Made by a program: the position numbers and the translations under genes
Shown: piece by piece, positions 1 to 5,373 of the stretch
Layout: every line of letters starts with the position of its first letter
Numbering within the stretch: the first letter of the stretch is position 1
From: VBCK01 sp035511515
GTDB lineage: Bacteria > Pseudomonadota > Gammaproteobacteria > Burkholderiales > Burkholderiaceae_F
DNA: 7,974 nucleotides
NCBI GenBank assembly: GCA_035511515.1
Contig: DATKFG010000148.1
Location: 1-7,974 of the forward strand
Direction of reading: 5' to 3'
Notes under the pieces: model-generated
The model's database searches: none
Told to the model about the DNA's origin: nothing
What the model saw: the letters and a program-made list of their open reading frames with translations, nothing else

Positions 1-17
1 TTTCGTAACGTCGATCT

Positions 18-47
18 TCAACAGCTTGCTCACAAGCGGTGCATAAT
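18..47 (+). promoter_or_regulatory. Candidate sigma70-type promoter of dusA
   Basis: A -35-like TCAACA (18-23, four of six consensus bases) lies 18 bases from a -10-like CATAAT (42-47, five of six). Transcription would start near 52-55, about 90 bases before the dusA ATG. The element is read from the sequence by eye only. The surroundings are less GC-rich than the genes, as expected for a promoter. It overlaps the GTG at 39, which argues against that codon as a translation start. Confidence 0.35.
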
Positions 48-54
48 GAATGTT

Positions 55-118
55 GCGGCAAAGGAATTTGTCGCCGACATGAACGCTGCGGACATCATTA
101 CTGTGCTGCCGCGTTCAT
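55..118 (+). promoter_or_regulatory. Structured 5' leader of dusA: two consecutive hairpins
   Basis: Hairpin 1 pairs 55-62 with 67-74 (eight pairs, one of them G-U) and closes on the four-base loop GGAA, which fits the stable GNRA class. Hairpin 2 pairs ATGAACGC (79-86) with GCGTTCAT (111-118), then after one mismatch 88-91 with 106-109, leaving a 14-base loop. Hairpin 1 would sit at the very 5' end of a transcript from the promoter proposed at 18-47. The pairing is seen in the sequence; a role in mRNA stability, translational control or protein binding is inference. No known riboswitch or leader-peptide pattern was recognised. Confidence 0.3.
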
Positions 119-143
119 CGCCTTGTTCTCACTCGGTGAAGGA

Positions 144-1172
144 ATGAGAGCGGAATCTGTCCAGGCCAATCCGTGGCGCCTGTGCGTCGCCCCCATGATG
201 GACTGGACCGACCGCCATTGCCGCTACTTCCATCGCATCCTGAGCCCTCACGCACGCCTCTATACCGAGATGGTCACGACCGGCGCCCTGATCCACGGCG
301 ACGCGGCCAGCCACCTGGACTTTCACCGCTCGGAAAGCCCGGTCGCGCTCCAGTTGGGCGGCTCCGAGCCGGCCGAGCTCGCGCGGTGCGCACAAATGGG
401 CGAGCGCTGGGGCTACGTCGAGATCAACCTGAATTGCGGCTGCCCTTCGGAACGCGTGCAGCAGGGCGCGTTCGGGGCCTGCCTGATGGCCGAGCCGTCG
501 CTCGTGGCCGATGGCGTCAAGGCGATGCGCGATGCCGTTTCGATCGATGTCACCGTCAAGCACCGCATCGGCATCGACCGCAACGACGACTACGGATTCG
601 TGCGCGACTTCGTCGGCACCGTGCGGGCGGCGGGCTGCACCACGTTCATCGTGCATGCCCGCAGTGCGTGGCTGACCGGGCTGAGCCCGAAGGAAAACCG
701 CGAGGTGCCGCCGTTGCGCTACGAATCCGTGCACCGGCTGATGCGCGACTTCCCCGATTGCCGCTTCGTGCTGAACGGGGGACTGGCCGCGCTCGATGTG
801 GTGCTGCGCGAATTGGAGCGGGTCGATGGGGTCATGCTGGGACGCGCCGCCTATCAGTCGCCCTGGCTTCTGGTGCAGCTGGAGCAGTCCCTGTTCGGAT
901 CCGAGGGCGCGCCGGGCGAGTTGGACGACGTGATTGCCGTGATGAGCCGGTATCTGGACGGCGCGGTCGCGGCGGGCGTGCCGGTTCGCAGCGTGGCGCG
1001 TCCGATGCTGGGCCTGCTGCACGGCCGGCGCGGCGCCCGCGCCTGGCGCCGCCTGCTGTCGGATCCGGCGTTTCTGCAGCAACACGGGGCCGGTTCGCTG
1101 CGGGCCGCCGCGGCGTGCGCGATCGAGCCGTCCGATTTGCGTGACAGCGGACGCCTGACGGCGGCCGCCTGA
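144..1172 (+). CDS. dusA: tRNA-dihydrouridine(20/20a) synthase DusA
   Basis: FMN-dependent, NADPH-using enzyme that reduces uridine to dihydrouridine at positions 20/20a in the tRNA D-loop, in the cytosol. The 342-residue protein fits the family length. An N-terminal TIM barrel begins with VAPMMDWTDRHCRYF (15-29) and TEMVTTGALIHGD (41-53). The catalytic cysteine is C100 in NLNCGCPSERV. K139 and H171 lie in VKHRIG and in the DusA-typical HARSAWLTGLSPKENR (171-186). NGG (211-213) and GR (233-234) are phosphate/FMN-site motifs, followed by the helical tRNA-binding domain. The residue before the GCP motif is Cys98, where E. coli DusA has Val. The ATG at 144 is chosen because homology starts just after it and GGTGA (135-139) is a modest ribosome site; an in-frame GTG at 39 would add a Cys-rich, unrelated stretch. 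The downstream neighbour converges with a 10-base gap. Confidence 0.94.
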   Translation: MRAESVQANPWRLCVAPMMDWTDRHCRYFHRILSPHARLYTEMVTTGALIHGDAASHLDFHRSESPVALQLGGSEPAELARCAQMGERWGYVEINLNCGCPSERVQQGAFGACLMAEPSLVADGVKAMRDAVSIDVTVKHRIGIDRNDDYGFVRDFVGTVRAAGCTTFIVHARSAWLTGLSPKENREVPPLRYESVHRLMRDFPDCRFVLNGGLAALDVVLRELERVDGVMLGRAAYQSPWLLVQLEQSLFGSEGAPGELDDVIAVMSRYLDGAVAAGVPVRSVARPMLGLLHGRRGARAWRRLLSDPAFLQQHGAGSLRAAAACAIEPSDLRDSGRLTAAA

Positions 1173-1182
1173 GGTCAGATGC

Positions 1183-1623
1183 TCAGTGCTTCGGGGTGCA
1201 CTTGCCCTCGTGCTCGGCCTGCAGCCTTCTGAGCGAAAGCTCGGCGGAGGCGCGCTCGCTCTCGGGCGCGGCGCTCAGGTCGTGCTGGGCATACTCGATG
1301 CGACGCACCAGGTCATCGCACTCGGCCACCTTCATCTTGCGCAGTTCGGCGGCGGCCTCGGGGCTGTTGTCACTTGCCTCCGCATCGCCGCTGCGTCGAA
1401 CGCTGCCGGAGCTTTTTGCGCTCTGAGCCCGGTCTTCCTTTGACCTGATCACCTCGACCGCGGGTTTCTCGTTGACGGTCCGGACCCGCTGTGAGCCGTC
1501 CGGGCAGGGTTCATCCGAATAGACGATGCGGCCGTCGGCATATTCGCAACGGCTGATCGGGGCGGCTCGACCCAGGACGCTGAAGCCCGCTCCAAGAACC
1601 ACAATGATCATCCACGCACGCAT
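1183..1623 (-). CDS. Small secreted DUF4124-like protein, function unknown
   Basis: This 146-residue protein has an N-terminal signal peptide (hydrophobic core about 5-18, likely cleavage after the AA at 20-21), so it should be periplasmic or surface-exposed. The mature N-terminus, RCEYADGRIVYSDEPCPDGS (25-44), matches the DUF4124 pattern: a short beta-rich module in which a Y-x-D-x-x-G-x-x-x-Y-S-D segment lies between two cysteines. Residues 60-90 are polar and probably disordered. Residues 88-140 are charged and helical, possibly coiled-coil, and carry two more cysteines (C102, C142), so two disulfides are possible. No catalytic motif is visible and no function is claimed. It starts 51 bases after the FAD dehydrogenase stop on the same strand, so co-transcription is plausible. 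The ribosome site is weak. The gene faces dusA tail to tail. Confidence 0.75.
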   Translation of the reverse strand: MRAWMIIVVLGAGFSVLGRAAPISRCEYADGRIVYSDEPCPDGSQRVRTVNEKPAVEVIRSKEDRAQSAKSSGSVRRSGDAEASDNSPEAAAELRKMKVAECDDLVRRIEYAQHDLSAAPESERASAELSLRRLQAEHEGKCTPKH

Positions 1624-1674
1624 CGTCGATCGCCCAGTGCCAGCCGGCCCAGTGTAGTCGGGTTGGATTGAGAC

Positions 1675-3084
1675 TTAAAGCAGTTTGCCCGGGTTCATCC
1701 GTCCGTCTGGGTCGATCGCGGACTTGACCGCACGCATCAGCGTCAGCTCGACGGCCGATTTATATCGCACCGCAGCGTCCCGCTTCAGCTGCCCCAGCCC
1801 ATGCTCGGCACTGATCGATCCGCGGTGCTCCTTCACGATGTCATAGACGATCTCGTTCAATTCCTGCTCGTGGTCGAACGCGGTTTGCGGCGCGATCCCA
1901 TCGCGGCAGCCGACGTTGTAGTGCAGGTTGCCGTCGCCCAGATGCCCGAAAACGACCGGCAACGCCCAGTCGAATCGGCGCGCAATGCCGGCGCTGCTCT
2001 CCCGTACGAAGGCGCCGATCCGGGACAGCGGAAGCGAGATGTCGTGCTTGACGTTTCCGCCGGAGCGCGCCTGTGCCTCCGGAATCGCCTCGCGCAGGCG
2101 CCACAGGTGGTTCGATTCGGCCAGTGTGCTGGCCAGCACGGCCTCGGTGACCGGTGCCCCGGCGGTGCAGTCCAGCGCGCCCTCCAGCAGGGAGCGGGCG
2201 TGCGATTCGTCCTCGTGGTCGGAGATCTCCACCAGCACATTCCACGGCGCAAGCGGCTCGAACGGAAAGCGCTTCAGCCCCAGCACGGCGGCCACCGGCA
2301 GCAGGCTGTCGCGCGACATCAGCTCGAAGGCCGTCAAGGTCGGGCCCGCCATCGCACGCATCCGGTTCAACAGCGCGATCGCCGCCTCGACCGAATCCAG
2401 ACCTGCCAGCGCCGTCAGGCGCGACCGCGGCAGCGCGAACAGCTTCAGCGTGGCCGCGGTGATCACGCCCAGCGTCCCTTCCGATCCGATGAAGGCCTGC
2501 TTAAGGTCGTATCCCGAATTGTCCTTGCGCAGCCCGCGCAGTCCGTCCCACACGGTTCCGTCGGGCAGGACGACCTCCAGCCCGAGCGCCAGCTCGCGCG
2601 TGTTGCCGTAGCGCAGTACCTGCGTGCCGCCGGCGTTGGTCGCAAGATTGCCGCCGATCGTGCAGCTGCCCTGGGCCGCCAGGCTCAGCGGAAAGAGCCT
2701 GCCGGCGCCCTCGGCGGCGTCGCGCACGGCCTGCAGCGTGCAGCCGGCCTCGACCGTGAGCGTGTCGTTGTCCGGGTCGATTTGCCGGATCCGGTTCAGC
2801 CGCCGCGTATTGAGCACCACCGAATGGCCGTGCGTGGCCGGGGTGGCCCCGCCGCACAGCCCGGTGTTGCCGCCCTGGGTGACGATGGCCGCGCCATGGC
2901 GCGCGCACGTCGCCACGATGGCGGCGGCTTCCGGCGTCGTTGCCGGCAGCACCACCGCATCGGCGCGCCCCGTGAAGCGGTTGCGCCAGTCCGTGAGGAA
3001 GGGTGCCATATCATCGGCTTGCGTGAGCACGTTGCGCGCTCCGACGGCGTCGATCAGCTGTGCGATCAGGGGCGGGTTGGACAC
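1675..3084 (-). CDS. FAD-binding 2-hydroxyacid dehydrogenase (VAO/PCMH family, D-2-hydroxyglutarate/D-lactate dehydrogenase-like)
   Basis: Flavoprotein predicted to oxidise a D-2-hydroxyacid to the 2-oxoacid and pass electrons to a carrier or the respiratory chain. The 469 residues show the full two-domain layout. The PCMH-type FAD domain (about 40-215) has QGGNTGLCGGA (70-80), GSCTIGGNLATNAGG (139-153), DNSGYDLKQAFIGSEGTLG (188-206) and related FAD contacts. The C-terminal FAD-oxidase domain (about 220-469) has WRLREAIPEAQ (328-338), VKHDISLP (345-352), GHLGDGNLHYNV (380-391) and EHGLGQLK (427-434). H381 and H388 are the likely metal ligands, and E427-H428 are the usual catalytic pair. Human D2HGDH has Thr where this protein has P335 in REAIP, so the substrate may differ; lactate, 2-hydroxyglutarate or another acid cannot be chosen from sequence. 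Translation starts at GTG with no clear ribosome site; the next in-frame Met (26) would remove conserved N-terminal sequence. DUF4124 follows downstream. Confidence 0.9.
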   Translation of the reverse strand: MSNPPLIAQLIDAVGARNVLTQADDMAPFLTDWRNRFTGRADAVVLPATTPEAAAIVATCARHGAAIVTQGGNTGLCGGATPATHGHSVVLNTRRLNRIRQIDPDNDTLTVEAGCTLQAVRDAAEGAGRLFPLSLAAQGSCTIGGNLATNAGGTQVLRYGNTRELALGLEVVLPDGTVWDGLRGLRKDNSGYDLKQAFIGSEGTLGVITAATLKLFALPRSRLTALAGLDSVEAAIALLNRMRAMAGPTLTAFELMSRDSLLPVAAVLGLKRFPFEPLAPWNVLVEISDHEDESHARSLLEGALDCTAGAPVTEAVLASTLAESNHLWRLREAIPEAQARSGGNVKHDISLPLSRIGAFVRESSAGIARRFDWALPVVFGHLGDGNLHYNVGCRDGIAPQTAFDHEQELNEIVYDIVKEHRGSISAEHGLGQLKRDAAVRYKSAVELTLMRAVKSAIDPDGRMNPGKLL

Positions 3085-3158
3085 GACGAAGGTTACGGAA
3101 GGGTAGCGGGCGCAGCCGGGCCGACCGCAGAATGCGCGGCAATGGCCCCGGTTGGAAG

Positions 3159-3188
3159 ATTATATTGAGCGCCCGCCATCGATTTGCA
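3159..3188 (-). promoter_or_regulatory. Candidate promoter of the FAD dehydrogenase operon
   Basis: On the minus strand a perfect TATAAT lies at 3164-3159, with a weak -35-like TGCAAA (3188-3183, three of six) 18 bases upstream. Transcription would start near 3152, giving a leader of about 67 bases before the GTG at 3084. That leader can fold: 3116-3122 pairs with 3144-3151 (one bulged C), with an inner CCGC/GCGG stem at 3125-3128 and 3136-3139. Only the sequence match supports this. Confidence 0.38.
3161..3166 (+). promoter_or_regulatory. Possible -10 element for the yihY-like gene
   Basis: TATATT (five of six) lies about 36 bases before the ATG at 3202 and overlaps the minus-strand TATAAT at 3164-3159, so one AT-rich patch may serve both divergent genes. 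No recognisable -35 lies at the usual distance (3137-3144 reads CGGCAATG), so an activator or another site may be used. Weak evidence. Confidence 0.2.
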
Positions 3189-3201
3189 CGAGAAAAAAGA
3201 A

Positions 3202-4512
3202 ATGACGCAACCACAGGCTTCCGACGATTCGAAGGCCGGCAAGGCGGGTCTGCTCGCGCGCTTGGTCCGATTTCTGCGTCCCCGGCTGGACCGCGCCCGG
3301 GCCGTACTGTCGTTCGCGGCCCGGCGCGCCGAGCAGGCGCGGCTGCCCCAGGTGGCCGGCAGCCTGACTTTCTCCACCGTGCTGTCGCTGGTTCCGCTGC
3401 TGGCGCTCGCGCTGGCGGTATTCACGGCGTTTCCGCAGTTTGGCGACTTTCGTGAATCGCTCGATAGGAACGTGCTGCGGGGCCTGCTGCCGGATCCGTT
3501 TGCCAGCACGATTCTGCGCTACCTGAACGAATTCGCCGCCAAGGCGACCCGCGTCGGCGCGGCCGGGTTGGTGGTGTTCGCGGTGACGGCCCTGACGACG
3601 GTGATGACGGTCGACCACGCGCTCAACGATATCTGGCATGTGGGCGCTCGCCGCTCGCTGGTGCAGCGCATCCTGGTCTACTGGGCCCTGATCACTGTGG
3701 GTCCCTTGCTGATCGGAGCCAGCCTGACGCTGACGTCGATGGTCACTTCGATGTCGATGGGGGTGATGCACCAGCTGCCGCGCGCGGTGCGGTCGGCGCT
3801 GGCGGCGGCCCCGATCCTGTTCACCTGGGCAGTTTTCACCTCGCTGTACATCGTGGTGCCGAACCGCCGCGTCGATTGGCGCGACGCGCTCACCGGCGGC
3901 TTGGTGGCCAGCGTGCTGGCCGAGCTGCTCAGCCGCAGTTTCGCCTCTTACGTCACGCACGGCTCCGTGCTTACCGTGTATGGCGCGCTCGCGGCGATGC
4001 CGGTTTTCCTGCTGTGGGTCTATTTTTCGTGGTTCACGGTCCTGTTCGGCGCCGCCATCGCCGCGACCGTGTCTGGCCTGCGCACGACGCGTTTCGCCGA
4101 TGAAACGCGGGCCGGCAACCGCTTCGTCACGGCGGTGGGCCTGCTCAAGCTGCTGCTGGAAGCGCGCACCGGACCTGCGATGGCGGAGCGCTCGACGGTC
4201 GAGCTGGCGCTGCGGGTGCGCAGCCCCGAGGAGGAGGTGTTCGAGCTGCTGGCCGAAATGGAGCGGCTCGGCTACGTGCGCCAGCTCATCTCGTCCCGGT
4301 CCGGACGTGCGGGACGCTGGCTTCTGACCTGCGATCCGGAGCGCACCGGCCTGGCGGGCGTGTTTCACCGGCTCGCGGTCGACCCGGCCAACTCGCTGAT
4401 GCCGCACAGTTCCGGCCTCGGGCTGGACGAATGGCTGCGGCCCGGGCTGATGGGCGACTGGTTGCAAACGCCGCTGGCGCAGCTGATGGTCAAATCCGAA
4501 CACGCGGCCTGA
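3202..4512 (+). CDS. YihY/BrkB-family inner-membrane protein with C-terminal cytoplasmic domain
   Basis: Multi-pass inner-membrane protein of the YihY/UPF0761 family, once mislabelled RNase BN; Bordetella BrkB (serum resistance) belongs to it. The molecular role is unsettled, with transport often suggested. In the 436-residue product I see about six membrane segments: 54-77, 120-138, 158-180, 200-219, 232-249 and 260-290. Family hallmarks are AGSLTFSTVLSLVPLLAL (52-69), ALNDIWHV (140-147), VPNRRVDWRDALTGG (219-233) and SYVTHGSVLTVYGALAA (249-265). Residues about 303-395 form a soluble region with a pattern like a winged helix (LLKLLLEA, then VFELLAEMERLGYVRQL), common in betaproteobacterial members. 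The N-terminal 40 residues are basic and cytoplasmic. The ATG at 3202 is preferred to TTG at 3184, which would add six residues. The upstream ribosome site is only a weak purine run (AGAAAAAAGAA). It converges on the deacetylase gene with no spacing. Confidence 0.92.
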   Translation: MTQPQASDDSKAGKAGLLARLVRFLRPRLDRARAVLSFAARRAEQARLPQVAGSLTFSTVLSLVPLLALALAVFTAFPQFGDFRESLDRNVLRGLLPDPFASTILRYLNEFAAKATRVGAAGLVVFAVTALTTVMTVDHALNDIWHVGARRSLVQRILVYWALITVGPLLIGASLTLTSMVTSMSMGVMHQLPRAVRSALAAAPILFTWAVFTSLYIVVPNRRVDWRDALTGGLVASVLAELLSRSFASYVTHGSVLTVYGALAAMPVFLLWVYFSWFTVLFGAAIAATVSGLRTTRFADETRAGNRFVTAVGLLKLLLEARTGPAMAERSTVELALRVRSPEEEVFELLAEMERLGYVRQLISSRSGRAGRWLLTCDPERTGLAGVFHRLAVDPANSLMPHSSGLGLDEWLRPGLMGDWLQTPLAQLMVKSEHAA

Positions 4513-4518
4513 TCAGGC
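4507..4518. repeat. 12-bp perfect palindrome formed by two abutting convergent stop codons
   Basis: GCCTGATCAGGC is its own reverse complement. Its centre is the exact junction between the TGA of the yihY-like gene (4510-4512) and the TGA of the deacetylase gene (4515-4513 on the minus strand). Each arm encodes Ala-stop of one protein, and both proteins end in Ala-Ala. There is no room for a terminator between the genes and no T-tract on either side, so it is not a conventional intrinsic terminator. Confidence 0.6.
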
Positions 4519-5373
4519 GGCCGGTTTCAGGGTCGTGGGCGGGGCCTTGAAGATCGCGGTGCCGCGAACGGGGCTCACGCCGGCTCGGCTGAGCGCATCC
4601 GCGTAGGCATCGCCGGCCAGAACGCCGAGCTCCACCCGCCGGGCCGCGCCGATCGGGTCCTTCGGCGAAGCCCGGGTCGACGGGTGGCACATGAACACGC
4701 TGCCGTCGCAACCCGCCTGCAGCCATTGGCGCACCTTGGCCAGATACGCCGAGCGCTGCAGATTGAAGCCGTACACCCCGACCAGGCAACGACTCACCGG
4801 GAATCCCTGCAGTTGCGCCAGCTCGGCCAGCGCGTCGGAGCCCAGCATCCCGATCACGCGCGCCTTGTAGTCCTCGTCGCCGTCGGGCGGCAGGCAGTTC
4901 CTCAGCCAGGGCAGCGACTTGGGTTCGCGCGCCAGCACGGCGTCGATCAGCACCTCGCGCACCACCGGCAGCTGGTGAACATGGTGGTGGCCGTCGATGA
5001 AATCCGGCAGGCGGCCGAACGCATCCGAAAAGGAGTCGAGTTGCTGGTCGATCAGGTTGCGCAAGCGCCAGCGCGGCACGATCCGAAGCACCGACTGCAC
5101 CACCAGCGAGGGCACAGGCCAGAGCGCCGATCCGCGATCGAGCGCCTGCGTCAGGTTCAGATGCAGCCCGACGTCGGCCTGGTCCGCGACGGCCTTCAGC
5201 TCCGGTGCGGCCGCTTTCCAATCGGGCGAATCGACCAGCGCGCTGGTGGCCGTGACCCGGCCCAGCTTGATCAACGCCAGCGTCGCCTCGATCGATCCGC
5301 GGTCCAGCGCGAAGTCATCGGCGCACACGACCCAGCGGCGGGCGGCGCGCGCGGTGGCGGCGTCCGGGCCCAT
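4513..5373 (-). CDS. ChbG/HpnK (YdjC)-family carbohydrate deacetylase, NaxD-like by context
   Basis: Predicted metal-dependent deacetylase removing an acetyl group from an N-acetylated sugar. The 286-residue protein carries the YdjC-fold motifs: VVCADDFAL (15-23; D19 and D20 are the candidate catalytic base and metal ligand), VGLHLNLT (68-75; H71), IDGHHHVHQLP (126-136; metal-ligand histidines) and MCHPS (228-232; H230). No signal peptide or membrane span is seen, so it is cytosolic or membrane-associated. Its start codon overlaps the stop of the upstream GT2 gene by one base (TGATG) and no separate ribosome site is visible, so translation is probably coupled. Paired with a polyprenyl-phosphate glycosyltransferase, the closest functional parallel is Francisella NaxD or Bordetella LgmC, which deacetylate undecaprenyl-phosphate-N-acetylhexosamine before transfer to lipid A. 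A chitobiose (ChbG) or hopanoid (HpnK) role is less supported because no chb or hpn gene is nearby. Confidence 0.88.
   Translation of the reverse strand: MGPDAATARAARRWVVCADDFALDRGSIEATLALIKLGRVTATSALVDSPDWKAAAPELKAVADQADVGLHLNLTQALDRGSALWPVPSLVVQSVLRIVPRWRLRNLIDQQLDSFSDAFGRLPDFIDGHHHVHQLPVVREVLIDAVLAREPKSLPWLRNCLPPDGDEDYKARVIGMLGSDALAELAQLQGFPVSRCLVGVYGFNLQRSAYLAKVRQWLQAGCDGSVFMCHPSTRASPKDPIGAARRVELGVLAGDAYADALSRAGVSPVRGTAIFKAPPTTLKPAA

Noticed and set aside
24..37. Small hairpin GCTTG-CTCA-CAAGC before dusA
   Set aside because: Only five base pairs, no T-tract, and it falls inside the promoter spacer; too short to call a terminator of an upstream gene.
39..143. N-terminal extension of dusA from the GTG at 39
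   Set aside because: The 35 extra residues are Cys/His-rich and unlike DusA, the GTG lies upstream of the likely transcription start, and family homology begins after the ATG at 144.
129..1085. Long minus-strand open frame opposite dusA
   Set aside because: Arg/Ala/His-rich shadow of a GC-rich gene with no recognisable family; dusA on the plus strand is certain.
1169..1186. CTGAG/CTCAG inverted repeat spanning the two convergent stop codons of dusA and the DUF4124-like gene
   Set aside because: Five-base arms with an eight-base loop and no T-tract on either side; likely a by-product of two TGA stops facing each other.
1801..3168. 455-codon plus-strand open frame opposite the FAD dehydrogenase
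   Set aside because: Composition (Arg, Gln, His, Gly) is that of an antisense frame, with no domain; the minus-strand gene has every family motif.
3184..3201. TTG start for the YihY-like protein
   Set aside because: Adds only MHEKKE and overlaps the purine run that probably serves as the ribosome site for the ATG at 3202.
3160..4503. 447-codon minus-strand open frame opposite the YihY-like gene
   Set aside because: Rich in Arg, Gln and His with no hydrophobic segments or known motif; mirrors codon bias of the real membrane protein.
4513..5373. Naming the deacetylase hpnK or chbG
   Set aside because: No hopanoid or chitobiose gene is present; the glycosyltransferase partner points to a lipid-linked sugar, so no symbol is assigned.
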